A stretch of 64,000 bases of DNA from Tretioscincus oriximinensis. Taxonomy: Eukaryota; Chordata; Lepidosauria; Squamata; Gymnophthalmidae. Below the pieces are notes generated by a model that made no database searches, was not told the DNA's origin, and saw only the letters and a program-made list of their open reading frames with translations. The position numbers and the translations under genes are program-made. The first letter of the stretch is position 1. Each line of letters starts with the position of its first letter. This document shows, piece after piece, positions 42,082-53,115 of this stretch. The stretch is taken from the NCBI GenBank assembly GCA_022410635.1, contig JAJVDF010000346.1, forward strand, positions 474,897-538,896, given 5' to 3'.

Positions 42082-42420
42082 CACTGTGGAAATGTTCCTG
42101 CAAGAAGTGTGAATGCTTCATTCCAATGCATTTGTGTTCTGCATGCCACATGATGTGTATTCACCTAACCACATGTTTTGGGAACTTCTGTTCATGCACA
42201 AAAACGTGTTTCCAGAGCTGGGCCAGGAGTGTTGCCATAGCCAGGAACCATTCCCTGAAGCAGAGATTGGAAGTGACAACGTTTGTGATGTCACTTCCTG
42301 TTCAACCTCCGGTAACTGGGGAAATCCCAGTAAAAAACTTCGTACCAGGAGCAAGCGTTTCTCGTGCTTTTGCTGCCATACTGGGGGTTTTCTGCCTGAG
42401 ATTTTCAGGCACCCCCACCA
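42082..42420. mobile_element. Family D-like repeat with a block shared by 56072-56505
   Basis: gtgaatgcttcattcca and catgccacatgatgtgtatt match the units at 56080 and 56285. gtttgtgatgtcacttcctg and gagattttcaggcaccc match family D at 29860-29960. The two repeat types seem to share this segment. Confidence 0.5.
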
Positions 42421-42884
42421 CTGGGCCTGTCCTACTTTCTGTTTCATCTTGCACATATTTTTTCTTCTTTCTGCACATTTTCCACCTTCAAATTTACAAG
42501 CTGAAATGAGGATAAAAATCTGATATCCGTTTGTTTCCTTCATTTCCCAAGCCCCTTTGTTTTCTTAATCAATTTCGTGTTGCAAAGGTTTGTTCCTTAG
42601 AATGCAACAATCCTAGCACTGATTCATCTCTGCGGTTGAAATGACATGCCACAGAAATTTACAGGGAATTGAGGCTTGGTAGAGGAAGAATATATAATTC
42701 ATAGCTGCTTGACTGAACTGTCGGTTCTTTCAAACTCACTTTAAGCTGGTAGGAAACAAAGTAAAGATCCAGAAAGGTATTAAAGGAGAGATTTTGACAG
42801 CCAGCTACTAGTTCCAGTACACAAAGCAAATCCTGAAAACAGAATTGTGAACTATTTTTTAAAAATAAATAATAATAAAAATTA
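42421..42884. other. Intergenic, unassigned
   Basis: Nothing recognised. Confidence 0.25.
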
Positions 42885-43017
42885 GGCCCTGTCCCCTATG
42901 ATTCTATAGTTGGAATAGAAGCCTGCCATCAAGGCCTGCCATAGTTTTCACTGGCCTGCAGATGACCAAACTCTGTACTGTAAGCCAGAATAAGGCTCAG
43001 TGGGGACAGGGCCCAAA
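42885..43017. mobile_element. Palindromic MITE, family P, partial
   Basis: ggccctgtcccctatgattc, atcaaggcctgccatagttt, ataaggctcagtggggacag: right part complete, left part deleted. Confidence 0.6.
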
Positions 43018-43239
43018 ACAGAGATAGAACAGCACACCTTTGATCACTATAGGAGAAAGAAATTTTCACTAGGANCAGCTTATAATGTCTACAGCACCTC
43101 GAGAGAACAATGGTTTTTTCACACCCATTAAAAGTGTGTTGGACATAGAAAAAGGAGGAAAAGGAAAACAGTACTTGAAAACTAAGCTCTCTTCTCCTTC
43201 TCTTTCTCCTTCTTTCTCTTCTTCCTCGTCTTCTTAGGA

Positions 43240-43872
43240 TCATAGAATCATAGAGTTGGAAGGGACTTCCAGGGCCATGGGGTCCAACACCCTGCTCAAT
43301 GCAGGATTCATTAAACCATCCCAGACAGATGACTGTCCAGTCTCTGTTTGAAGACTTCCAAAGAAGGCGAACACACCACCTCCTGTGTCAAATTGTTCCA
43401 CTGGTTTATCAAACTGTGTCAAACTGTTCCACTGTTAGAAAGTTCTTTCTGATATCTAATCTAAGTCTACTCCCCTGCAGTTTCATCCCATTGTTTCTAG
43501 TCCTTCCATGTGCCCATGAGAACAATGCTGATCCCTCTGTTCTGTGACAGCCCTTCAGATATTTGTAGACAGCTATCAGGTCTCCTCTCCGTCTTCCCTT
43601 TTGCAGACTAAACATCCCTAGATCCTTTAACCGTTCCTCATAGGACATGGTTTCCAGCCCAAACACCATCCTTGTAACTCTCTTTTGAACTTGCTCTAGT
43701 TTATCAATGTCCTTTTTAAACTGCGCCCCCCAGAATTGAACACAGTATTCCGAGTGTGGTCTTACCAAAGTACTGTAGAAAGGGACAATTACTTCATGTG
43801 ATCGAGATTCTATGCTCCTCTTAATACACCCCAGAATTATGTTTGCCTTTTTTTGCAGCTGCTTCACACTGT
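43240..43872 (-). mobile_element. CR1 LINE 3' end with open ORF2 C-terminus (ATTCTATG-type)
   Basis: The minus frame 43867-43409 is open for 152 codons ([59 protein letters not shown]). This is the C-terminal RT region of CR1 ORF2. The 3' end on the plus strand is ggatcatagaatcatagagt. The best-preserved CR1 of this type here. Confidence 0.92.
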
Positions 43873-44041
43873 TGACTCATGTTCCTCTTCCTCTTCTTCT
43901 TCTTCCTCTTCTTTGTGAATAAGGCAGAATTTATGCTAAGGTGGTTTTTGTTAAGTGATGTTAAAATATGAGAANTTGTGTTGCGTTATGTAACATATAA
44001 TAGAATATGTTTATGCTGTATAAGAAATGGATAATAACGAA
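43873..44041. repeat. CT microsatellite and unassigned sequence
   Basis: cttcctcttcttcttcttcc at about 43888. The remainder is unassigned. Confidence 0.5.
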
Positions 44042-44325
44042 GAAGAGAAGGAGGAAGAACTGGGTTTTTACACCCTGACTTTTCTCACCTGAAGGGACTC
44101 AAGGCAGCTTACAAGCTATGTTTAACCTGAAGGCTTACATTCTATCTGCTACACATTGGGATAGTACCTATTCATCTACTTGTAAATTTCTTTGCTTTCA
44201 AACAGCTAGGTTAGCTGAAGCTAAGTCACTCACCTCCATGGCAGCACTTGGGTTTCAAACACCAACCCTCTGTGTTGAAAGAACTCTGCTCTTAGCCCCT
44301 GCATCGACATATCTCCTTATCAAGA
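44042..44325 (-). mobile_element. tRNA-derived SINE, family B
   Basis: agaagagaaggaggaagaac tail, tttctcacctgaagggact, aacagctaggttagctgaag, and the reversed head region to ctcttagcccctgcatcg. Confidence 0.78.
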
Positions 44326-44484
44326 CTTGGTTGGTAAAAACAGCATAAAAATGCATTATTGTTGCACTTTCGTGTCTAGGACATGTTCTACTTCTTTGTA
44401 CTTTACCCCATAATGGATATTATATGTGGACTCTCAGTAGCATTATTTGAATTTCTATGCAGTATGCTATGCAGTAGTGGTAGC

Positions 44485-44760
44485 TNACAGCTTGGATAGT
44501 TTCAAGACAGGACTAGACAGGTTTATGGACACCAAGGGTATAAATGGGTATTAGGATGGATGTTTGGATGTTGCCTCCGGGATGGAGCAACAGGCAGGAC
44601 TCCTGAAATACCATTTGCTGGGAGCCATGAACAGGAGAATATTTTGCTTTCCTCTGTTCAGGCTGCCCTGGTGCATCTGGTGGGCCTCTGTGTGACACAG
44701 AATGCTGGACTAGATGGGTTGTGGCCTGATCCAGTACGACTCTTCTTATGTTCTTATGTA
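44485..44760 (+). mobile_element. CR1 LINE 3' end (TTCTTATG-type)
   Basis: agacaggactagacaggttt, gttgcctccgggatggagca, ggcctctgtgtgacacagaa, final ttcttatgttcttatg. Truncated to the last 275 bases. Confidence 0.88.
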
Positions 44761-45339
44761 GACCAGAAAGCATACTAGAAGCTTCCCTATGACATCCTGG
44801 TGTGGTCTAAGGAAGACCCAATCTTAAAAAGAGTGAAGCAGTGGATAGTCCATCATATCTTTTTGAAGATACTGACGGCAAAAACTCAAACAGGATTAGA
44901 ATTCCAAAATTCATTTAACAACTAGTGTGGAAGCACAGAGATGTGTGCATCCTCCTGGCTTCACCTGGTATGAAGACAGGTATTAGCCTGTCCGATGGCT
45001 GAGAGAAGAGACAGCAGGGGGATAAAAGTCCCCTTGGCTTTCCTCCCTGCTGCCACCACTACCATTGCTCACTGACATGGAATGGGCATCTTTCTGCTCA
45101 CTCCCAGACAGTAAGCCACATGACGCCACTTCCACCAGGGATTGGTCGATAAGATGACCAATCCCAACGCTTGAATTCCAGACACATCGACAATGCCTGT
45201 TTTATTAGTAGAGATAAGCCTGTTTAACCAACAATCCATTCAGATACATAGATCCATCTGGATGTCTCAAATTGATTACTTACCTCTGCTTTCACAAGAT
45301 GGTCTTGTAAGCTGCGTTTTTACATATTTTTGAAGAAAT
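44761..45339. other. Intergenic, unassigned
   Basis: 44950-45130 weakly matches 5170-5390 (ggcttcacctggtatga, tgctgccaccactaccattg). Otherwise nothing. Confidence 0.3.
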
Positions 45340-45660
45340 GCATATGTGTCCAGAATATTATATTCCTTGTGGCTTTATACTATTGATGTTCTAACCCTGA
45401 TGATCATTTGCTGTTATGACTACTTCTTCAGATGCTGAGGGACTAATGTCAGGGTCAGGTATTTATAGGAAATTGTGTATGGGAGAAGACAAAGCATATG
45501 CAATTGTAATAAGGTGATGAATTGCAGGTTAGAAAAACAGGTAAATGGCAGAAACTAATCCTCTTATGTGAAAAAGTCCCTGGGGCAACAAGAGGCAATG
45601 TCTGGTAGAGAAACAATCAAATACTTAACAGGTTTCATAAAAATGTATAGTTGGCCAGGA
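45340..45660 (-). mobile_element. Penelope-like element, terminal region
   Basis: The minus strand carries catctgaagaagtagtcata at 45434-45415, a hammerhead-type CTGAAGA start. Downstream words (aatgtcagggtcagg, gaaactaatcct, aacaatcaaatact) recur at 47660-47840. Joined to the L2 copy at 45665. Confidence 0.5.
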
Positions 45661-45664
45661 AACT

Positions 45665-46435
45665 ATTATCTCCGTTAAGTCCTTTGCTGATGGCTTGGAG
45701 TGCCAGGTGGCAGCGGTGAGCAGGAGTGCCCACTACAACCTCCGGTTGGTCCGCCAGCTCAGGGCCTACCTGGATGCGGAGAACCTGGCAACAGTTATCC
45801 ACGCTCTTGTAACCTCCAGATTGGACTACTGTAACGCTCTCTACGTGGGGCTGCCTTTGAAGACGGTCCGGAGGCTGGAGCTGGTGCAAAATATGGCGGC
45901 CCGGNTGTTGACCGGGACCCCGGGTCGGGCCCATATTACCCCGATCCTGAAANAACTGCACTGGCTNCCAATNCGCTTCCGAGCCCAATTCAAAGTGCTT
46001 GTTTTGACATATAAAGTCCTAAACGGCTTGGGACCTGCGTACCTAAGGGACCGTCTACTCCTGTACAGGCCAACCCGCTGCCTCAGGTCNNNTGGGGANA
46101 ATAGGCTCGTGGTGCCCTCTTCATGGANAACAACTGGGGCACGCAAAAGAGCCTTCTCAGCGGTAGCCCCCCAANTATGGAATAGCCTCCCTCTTGAGGC
46201 TCGCCAGGCGACATCTTTGTTAACATTCCGTCGTCTGGTGAAGACCTACCTCTTCACCCGGGCATTTGGTAGTTAGGGGACCTTCCNGCCGGGCTCACGC
46301 CTGGGGTGGGGTGAATGGGTGGGGAGGGTTTGGGGGGTCACTGTTTTTAACTGTTACGCTATTTTAATGTTGTAAGCCGCCCTGCGACCTTAGGGTGAAG
46401 GGCGGGATAAAAGTACTAAAAATAAATAAAATAAA
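45665..46435 (+). mobile_element. L2-type LINE 3' end, young copy
   Basis: Open 193-codon frame at 45695-46276: VIHALVTSRLDYCNALYVGL, LELVQNMAAR, ILK-LHW, RAQFKVLVLTYKVLNGLGPA, YLRDR, WNSLPLEARQ and FRRLVKTYLFTRAF. This is the C-terminal half of an L2-group reverse transcriptase ORF2. The 3' end is ttgtaagccgccctgcgacc then an A-rich (aaat)n tail. Seven or more ambiguous bases. Confidence 0.9.
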
Positions 46436-46582
46436 ATTTATGAATGTATTCAAGTTCTGCTGTTTCTCTTTCAAATCTTCCTTTGTAGTTTCTTTGTTCA
46501 AGGACTGCAGTCCTGAGGTCTGAGATAGAAGGTCCTGGAAGGTTGAAATGTTCAGCAACTGGTTTCTGTGTGTTTCTTTGAA
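46436..46582 (-). pseudogene. Penelope-like GIY-YIG endonuclease remnant
   Basis: The minus frame reads KPVAEHFNLPGPSISDLRTA, then VLEQRNYKGRFERETAELEY and IHKF. The HFN-PG-S--DL then R--E--xIHKF pattern resembles the C-terminal GIY-YIG part of vertebrate Penelope-like elements. It is cut by the L2 tail right after IHKF. Recognition is by motif memory only. Confidence 0.5.
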
Positions 46583-46890
46583 ATTTGCTGTTATGCCACT
46601 GAAGAAGACCGAAGGTCAAAACGCATCTGGTGTTCAACAGTCTCTACCTTTTGTGGATCTTCTTCTTTTGGATTTTGCTTGGACTCAAGGATTATTTCAT
46701 CTAACTTTTGACAATTTTAATGGACATTTTAGCTTTAGATCTATAGATTTTATTGTATTAGGTTTTATTCTTTTGTTTTAGTTGTTATATGGCCTTTTTT
46801 CTAGTAGATACAGTGCCACTATATCTTTTTTCAATATATTTGATTCTGCTGTTCTAGGTCTTTTATTTCACTTTTTGGAGATTGTTGGGA
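46583..46890 (+). mobile_element. Penelope-like terminal segment, copy 1, hammerhead-like motif
   Basis: Aligns over about 300 bases with 54018-54330: tgccactgaagaagaccgaa / tgccactgaggaggactgga, gtattaggttttattctt in both, and tatatttgattctgctgtt in both. Hammerhead-like core: CTGAAGA 46599-46605, stem gacc/ggtc (46607-46610, 46614-46617), AAAA 46618-46621. Confidence 0.6.
46595..46632 (+). ncRNA. Hammerhead-ribozyme-like motif, decayed
   Basis: Order is CTGAAGA, perfect 4-bp stem II with GAA loop, AAAA. The canonical core is CUGAUGA ... GAAA, so two core positions differ (U to A, G to A). Cleavage activity is therefore doubtful. Hammerheads in Penelope-like elements are known from published work. 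Confidence 0.45.
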
Positions 46891-47599
46891 TAGTGTCAAT
46901 TTATCTTCCAGACAATGCTTAAAGAATATGATGTGGGCAACATTCTTGCTCCAAAAGAAAGAAAAGAAAATGCAAAATGCCCCAAACTAATGATACGTGT
47001 GCAAAGGACCTGCTTGCATGTGAAAGAGATTTGACTTGTCTCCTTGCTTAATTGGGAAACTGGATTCTGGATCACTGCCCTGGTTTGCTGGGCTATGCTT
47101 GTGACTGCAAANGTGTTGAATCCTGCAACTTTGCCATGTATTGCTTCCCTTTCTTGCCCTCCAGGANAAATATCTATGTTGTCAAAATACTGGTCGCAAA
47201 GCAATATGAGGACCAAATGCAAAGTGAAAAGCCATCAAACCAAGTGCCAGGCCAAGGAAACAGTGATGAAAAGTGCTTTCTTCTCTGGTTTTTATAAAAA
47301 CCCATTCATGTGACCTTCCTTCGCAAGGGAAGAGGACAGTGCCACAAGGCACAGAGGAAGAAGCAAGCGGATGAATACACAAGGCCATGTCCTTAAAAAA
47401 CAGCATCCAAGAACAGCTCATATGGCAAGATTTCTAAAATCCAGTTAAATCTCTGGTGTCTATGTGTGTATATTCATGCTTGGTGCAGAGAAGCACAAAA
47501 ATGGAAGTCCTTACAGAAGTTCTTACCGAAACAGAAGCTCTTAAAGGTGTTTTGGTGAAGATCCCTTCCCTGATCAAAACCACATAGTTATCCTTGTAG
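46891..47599. other. Intergenic, unassigned
   Basis: Nothing recognised apart from two ambiguous bases. Confidence 0.25.
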
Positions 47600-47875
47600 T
47601 GACTCAAGGGTTCATAGACAAAACTACTTCTTCAGATGCTGGGAAATAAAAGCCAGATGCTAGGAAACAATGCCAGGGACAGACTATATGTAGCAAACTG
47701 ATAACAATGGGCATGTAAATGTGGGTGATGGGATTAATTACTTCACATACAGCTCAAGTACAGAAGTTAATCCTTTAAGGGGGAGGGAAGGGCCTGGAGG
47801 AAAGAGGTGCAGCTGGGTAAAAGTGTAGCAATCAAATATGTGCAGAAACATGCAGAGAAGATTAGCCCAAGGTTG
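47600..47875 (-). mobile_element. Penelope-like terminal region, second copy of 45340-45660
   Basis: The minus strand has agcatctgaagaagtagttt at 47640. Downstream aatgccagggacag, gaagttaatccttta and agcaatcaaatatgt match the order at 45420-45640. Confidence 0.5.
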
Positions 47876-48385
47876 CAAGGTGATGTTTGTGAGGTGATCT
47901 GATTGAAGTGTACAAAATCATGCGTGGAATGGATAGGGTGAATAGGGAAAAATGTTTTGTCTATCACACAACACTAGGACCAGAGGGCACTCCTGGAAAC
48001 TGATGTGCAGAAAAGTGAGAACAGACAAAGGAAAGTATTTTTTCACCCAAAGGGTCATCGGCTTGTGGAATTTACTTCCAGAATAGGTGGTGGTAGCTAA
48101 CAGCTTAGATAGCTTCAAGACAGGACTAGACAGGTTTATGGACACCAAGGGTATAAATGGGTACTAGGATGGATGCCTGGATGTTGCCTCTGGGATGGAG
48201 CAACAGGTAGTGCTCCTGAAATGCCACTTGCAGGGAGTCATGAACAGGGGCATATTTTGCTTTCTTCTGTTCAGACTGCCCAGGTGTATCTGCCAGGCCT
48301 CTGTGTGACTCAGAATGCTGGACTATGTGGGCTCTGGCCCAATCCAGTATGGCTCTTCTTATGTACTTATGTTCTTATGTTAACG
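47876..48385 (+). mobile_element. CR1 LINE 3' end (TTCTTATG-type), about 500 bp
   Basis: ggtgatgtttgtgaggtgat, attgaagtgtacaaaatcat, ctatcacacaacactaggac, ttcacccaaagggtcatcgg, aggactagacaggtttatgg, final cttatgtacttatgttctta. The longest copy of this type. Confidence 0.92.
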
Positions 48386-48427
48386 TCATTAAAAAAANTT
48401 ATCTAGATGGTAGCAACGTCATGTAGA

Positions 48428-48650
48428 ATTCACCCCACAAGGTCACAGAAATTCAACAATCCATTCATTAAAATGACCCATGGTCTCAGATTTTCCAGCC
48501 ACCTCTGTTTGTCCAATTCCGCAGCAGATGTTTCTAAAAAAATAGCCTTTGCAGGGCATTCAGTAGCGCGGACATGGTAAATCTTATGAGACTTTGAGGC
48601 TATATGTAAATGTTCATGAGCCAATGAAAAGTCTTTGAAAAGTCATCAGT
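48428..48650 (-). mobile_element. Family R repeat, partial
   Basis: ttcaccccacaaggtcacag, gcattcagtagcgcggacat, taaatcttatgagactttga and catgagccaatgaaaag align in reverse with 10500-10600 and 27740-27950. Confidence 0.55.
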
Positions 48651-49089
48651 AGTTACATAAGACTAAAATACACCCAGATTTTCTTTGTCTGCTTCTATAA
48701 CTTTAGCTACATCAACCCAATGGAATTCCAATCAAAGCTTTGGATCCCAGCTCAAGCCAATTTATTTTTACATTTGTTTATTTTACTTTCTTTTCCAGTT
48801 TTGAATTTCACCTCCACTCCTCAATACTATCACCCAGCAAATTATGTATCTGCGGCTTTCTATTTCTGTCAACCTGAGACAGTTGCTTGCAAGCTCTTCT
48901 AAGGAACATCCGGGAGAAGATTTGACAGAACCAGGTTGATATTTTAGGAATAATGATAATACGTAAGAAAATGTGCTTTCAGAAAACGCTGTATGAAAGA
49001 TAGTTGTAACTGGCACACAACAACTAAAATTGGAATACACTCTTTCATTTCTGAATACTTTCATAGGCAGTTTAGTAAGGTTTATTTGG
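48651..49089. other. Intergenic, unassigned
   Basis: Nothing recognised. Confidence 0.25.
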
Positions 49090-49344
49090 AGGCCAATATA
49101 ATGCATAATCTTTCTATTCCTGTTTCTAAATCAACTTTCACTCAAAAAAGATGCAGAAGGTCATTAATGACCCAAGAAAGAGAAGAGAAGGAAACTGGGA
49201 ATGAGGGAGGGAGAGAGGGATGGATATTAGACCTTGGGATTGTTCTACCTACTACAATAAAGAGTTTCTAAGCAACACCAGAAGCTATTTTCTTTGGGTG
49301 AACATAGTTCTTAAATGCAAATTTTTGTTCAACTTTCACATTTT
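49090..49344 (+). repeat. Duplicated segment, copy 1 (partner 60690-60955)
   Basis: attcctgtttctaaatcaac, ggtcattaatgacccaag, ggatggatattagacc, tacctactacaataaagag and gaagctattttctttgg match the partner in order. Both copies run directly into a minus-strand CR1 3' end. The shared AATAAA could mark an LTR, but no TG...CA ends are clear. Confidence 0.65.
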
Positions 49345-49800
49345 GTTCATAGAATCATAGTGTCGGAAGGGACTTCTTGTGGTCCATATACCTGCTCAAT
49401 GCAGGATTCATTAAAACATCCCTGTCTCTGTTTGAAGACTTCTAGAAAAGAACTCATCACCTCCTGTCTACAACCTATTCTCTACTGGCTGATCACCCTC
49501 ATTGACAAAAAGTTCATTCTGGTATCTAATCAACATTTATTTCCTTGCAGTTTCATTTCATTGTTTCCAGTCCTTCCATGTGCAATGACAATAAAGTTGA
49601 TCCCTCTGCGCTATGACAGTCCTTCAGATATTATAGACTGGATCAGCTCTCAATTTTCTATTTTGCATACTAAACATCTCTAGATCTTTTAACTATTCAT
49701 CATAAGACGTGGTTTCTAGGCCACCCACCATCCTTTGACTCTCCTTTGAACTTGCTCCAGTTTATCAATATTTATCCAGTTTATATCTTGAAAATTCAGA
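49345..49800 (-). mobile_element. CR1 LINE 3' end (ATTCTATG-type)
   Basis: gttcatagaatcatagtgtc, tcatcacctcctgtctacaa, ccttccatgtgcaatgac and cctttgaacttgctccagtt: reversed CR1 3' region with several indels. Confidence 0.82.
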
Positions 49801-50899
49801 ATTGTGTTTGAATTCCACAAGGATGCCTTTATACTATGAGCCTTTTTTACAATATTGATTCCCTGTTCAAGCCAGATGGGAAGATGCAGCTGTCACTGAG
49901 TAGTGAGCACCACCTTTTAAAAAACCCTTACCCTTACTACTAAACTGTCAAATGGTGAAAGGGAAGCAAAGGGATTCTCCAGAGAACTTTCATTAGACCC
50001 CAAAATACAGCAGGTAGTAGTTTAAGCTGCAGGTATAGGTAGAATAGCTTTCCTGTTGACTTGGGTCACACCATCTGAGCTTGGGAAAAATTGCCTTTGA
50101 TGGAAAGGAAAATAGGTAGAATCAGATTCAAAGTGATTTCCTTCCTGCCACTACACGTGCTGGGATGGATATTATGTTCACCATGTGAAAGCAATCCAAC
50201 TCAGCCTAGAAGACTGGGCTGTGTTTAGGAAAGAGTGCTTGGGTGCATTGGTGTGATAAGTACGTGTTCAAAATTACAAGAAGAGCACGTACTCGAGTTG
50301 GAAACAGAAGACAAGCGATGGTTTTATTTAGAAACTAGGGGAATGTTATGGGATAGAATGGGCCTCTAGCACCTCTCCTTGCCCCCAGGCCCACCACGCC
50401 ATGCCACAACCATCCTAAGTCTGAGTCCTCCTCCCTTTCTCCTGTTTTTCTCTGCCTTCCCTCTTCTTCCTCCCCTACCCTGTCCCCTCCTTTTGGCCGG
50501 AGGATGCAGCCAAAGCCTTTCGAATGCATGCCNGTTGCTTCAGGCAGCATGCAATTTCAGCCAATCAGCTGGGTGGGTCGCATCTCAGCAGGCATCCTGA
50601 GGTTCCGTCACATCATGTGAATTATATCTATAGATATGTAGCTGTTCCTAGCAGCTTGCAAAGGAAATAAAATGTAACAGATTGCATATATAGGTAAAAG
50701 ATACCAATGTTTTGGTTTCCTCGACTTTGGAAAAGGTCTTCCAGTGAAGACAGGAATATTTGTTTCATTGATCTTTTCTCTACTGTAAGACTTTGTTTAT
50801 TGCTGCTGGCTTTATATGTAAATAGCATTTATAATTGCGAACTAAAAGTATTATAAAATCTCAGCCAATCAAAGGAAAAGGAGAATCTTAGAATTATAG
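49801..50899. other. Intergenic, unassigned
   Basis: No coding signal. 50440-50510 is CT-rich. Confidence 0.25.
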
Positions 50900-51275
50900 A
50901 ATTATAGAATCAAAAAATTGGAAGGGAACTCCAGGGTCATGGGGTCCAACANCTGCTTAATGATGGATTTGTCANGCCATCCCAGACTGGTGGCTGCCCA
51001 ACCTCTGTTTGAAGACTTCTAGAGAAGAAGGCCACATCCTGTGGCAACCTGTACCACTGGTTTATTATCCTGACTGAAATCTGCCTGTAATCTAGATCTA
51101 CTTCCTTGCAGTTTCATCCCATTGTTTCTAGTCCATCCATATGCCAATGATAACAAAGCTGATCCCTTCTGGTGTTTATAGGCAGCTATCAGGTTTCCTC
51201 TCTGCCTTCTCTTCTGCAAATTAAATATCCCCAGATCTTTTGACCATTCCTCATGGGGCATGGTTCCAAGACCGC
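50900..51275 (-). mobile_element. CR1 LINE 3' end (ATTCTATG-type)
   Basis: tagaattatagaatcaaaaa, ggaactccagggtcatgggg, cctgtggcaacctgtaccac, tcttttgaccattcctcatg. Truncated at 51275. Confidence 0.82.
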
Positions 51276-51384
51276 TCACAAAGGAACAAATGAAGGAATG
51301 GAAAGAAAGACAGGTGATCAGTGGTAACCCTGAGAGTGGTGGTGAGCTAGAGGACAAAGTAGCTAAAAGGAAGAGTCAATTTCT

Positions 51385-51472
51385 AGCAAGAGAATCTTGA
51401 AGCATCTTGGAGATTAACAACAAAATAAGTAGGATACATGAGCTTTCATCAAACACATCTACTTCTACAAGA
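51385..51472 (-). mobile_element. Penelope-like terminal fragment
   Basis: Minus strand: agaagtagatgtg, gatgaaagctcatgtatcct, acttattttgttgttaatct, ccaagatgcttcaagattct. The GAAAGCTCATG plus TTGTTaatCTcCAAgaTGCT order is typical of Penelope-like 3' ends with a hammerhead. Confidence 0.55.
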
Positions 51473-52377
51473 GCTCTCTCTCGATTGTCTCTAGGGTACT
51501 ATGAGACCCTAAATATATTTACTTTCACATGGGACTCAAACGTTGTCTCAATCATCCATTGGATTCTGAGGATTTAATCCTACCATTCATTGGTGGTTTG
51601 AAAATCTTTGCTGTCACTTGAAAAATCTTATTCTGTACTGAATGCCCCTTGCGCTTCAGTTCTTTATAATAAGGTCTTGCAGAATAGGCAAGGCTCAAAA
51701 ATCAGTTTGTTATACTGAAACTTTCATTACAACCATGTTTGTTACAGCAGGGACAATTTTACATTGCTCTGCCAGGGCTTTTAAATTTGTTGGTTATATC
51801 ACAAATTCTGTTATATTTGTGTTTTTTATAATGAGATTTCACCTATATTTGGAGTTTGCCAAAGGAAAAAATAATTGGTTTATAATCTCCACCTAGGGAG
51901 GAAATTATCCAACCCCCCTTCTATTCTTCCTGCCAACCTGCCATCCCATTTAAAATCCATTATTCATTTCAAATTAGCAACCAAGTTGCCCTGTGCTAAA
52001 TTAACCTTTCCATTGGTGAAAGTGAGTGTGTTTATGTGCCTCCATGTGTCCAAAAAGGGACGAAAGCCGCCAAGTTTGCAAAAATCTATTGTGTTTACTT
52101 TCTTTAATAAGTATTAAATGTAGGCAGTAGTGTACTTCCAGAAAAGTAGGTTAGTATCGAACAAACCCAAATGAGTATGTATTTGAAAACCCATTCTGTC
52201 AAAGCTATTTTTATAGTGCAACTATTTACACAATTGGAAGGCACAATTTATTAACTCGGGGTTTATAAGTCACACACAGGGAAAAAAAGTGTTTGGACAA
52301 TGAAGGCACGATGCCAAGAATTTCTCAAATGCTAGAGAAAATGGTGGTAAAGCAGTTTCCCAATTCTCAAAACACAG
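51473..52377. other. Intergenic, unassigned
   Basis: AT-rich, non-repeat in appearance; nothing named. Confidence 0.25.
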
Positions 52378-52765
52378 AACATAAGAAGTAGAGCCTTGCT
52401 GAATGGTGCCAGAGCCCATCTAGTCCATCATTCTGCCTCACCCAGTGGCCCACCAATTGCACCTTCTGGGCATCTCAAGCAGAAGAAGGCAAAAACCTCA
52501 CCTGTCCCCAATTCCCTGCAAATCGTACTTCAGGAATTCTGCCTGGTCNCCATCTTGAAGGCAGAATCAAGAAATCCACCCTAGTAGCTGTTTGCACTTC
52601 CATGAACCTGTCTAATCCTGTCTTAAAGCTATCAAGGCTGTTAGCTGCCATCACCTCTTATGTGAATTCCAGAGACCAATGACCCTCTGGGTGAAAAAAT
52701 ACTTCCTTTCCCTTGTGTGTACTAAAACCTCTACCATTCTACCTCAAGGAAAGTCCCATGGTCTT
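52378..52765 (-). mobile_element. CR1 3' end (TTCTTATG-type)
   Basis: aacataagaagtagagcctt, agagcccatctagtccatca, ttcaggaattctgcctggtc, ccaatgaccctctgggtgaa. Confidence 0.85.
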
Positions 52766-53115
52766 ATATAAGAACATAAGCGATCCCTGCTAACTGTCTC
52801 AGAGCCCATACGGTCTAGCACAGAAGAAGAAGAAGGAGAAGGAGAAGAAAGAAGGAGGAGAATGAGAAGGAGAAGGAGAAGGAGGAGGAGGAGGAGGAAA
52901 AACCCTCACCTGTTCTTGACTTCCTGTTAATGGTTCTTCAGGAAACCTGCCTGTTGCTCCATCCCAGAGGCAGCATCAAGAGATCCATCCTGATAGCTAT
53001 CTATACTCTTAGTTTCCATGAACTTGTCTAGTTCTGTCTAAAAGTTATCCAGGCTGCTAGCTACCACCATCTCTTTTGGAAGTGTATTCCACAGACCAAT
53101 AACTCCTGGGTGAAA
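52766..53115 (-). mobile_element. CR1 3' end (TTCTTATG-type) with purine microsatellite
   Basis: A second 3' end in tandem: aagaacataagcgatccctg. A GAA/GGA run at 52823-52901 replaces the middle. CR1 resumes aaccctcacctgttcttgac and continues to ctcctgggtgaaaac. Confidence 0.8.

Noticed and set aside
45695..46276. Possible host gene of 193 codons
   Set aside because: L2-group reverse transcriptase C-terminus with the LINE 3' end following.
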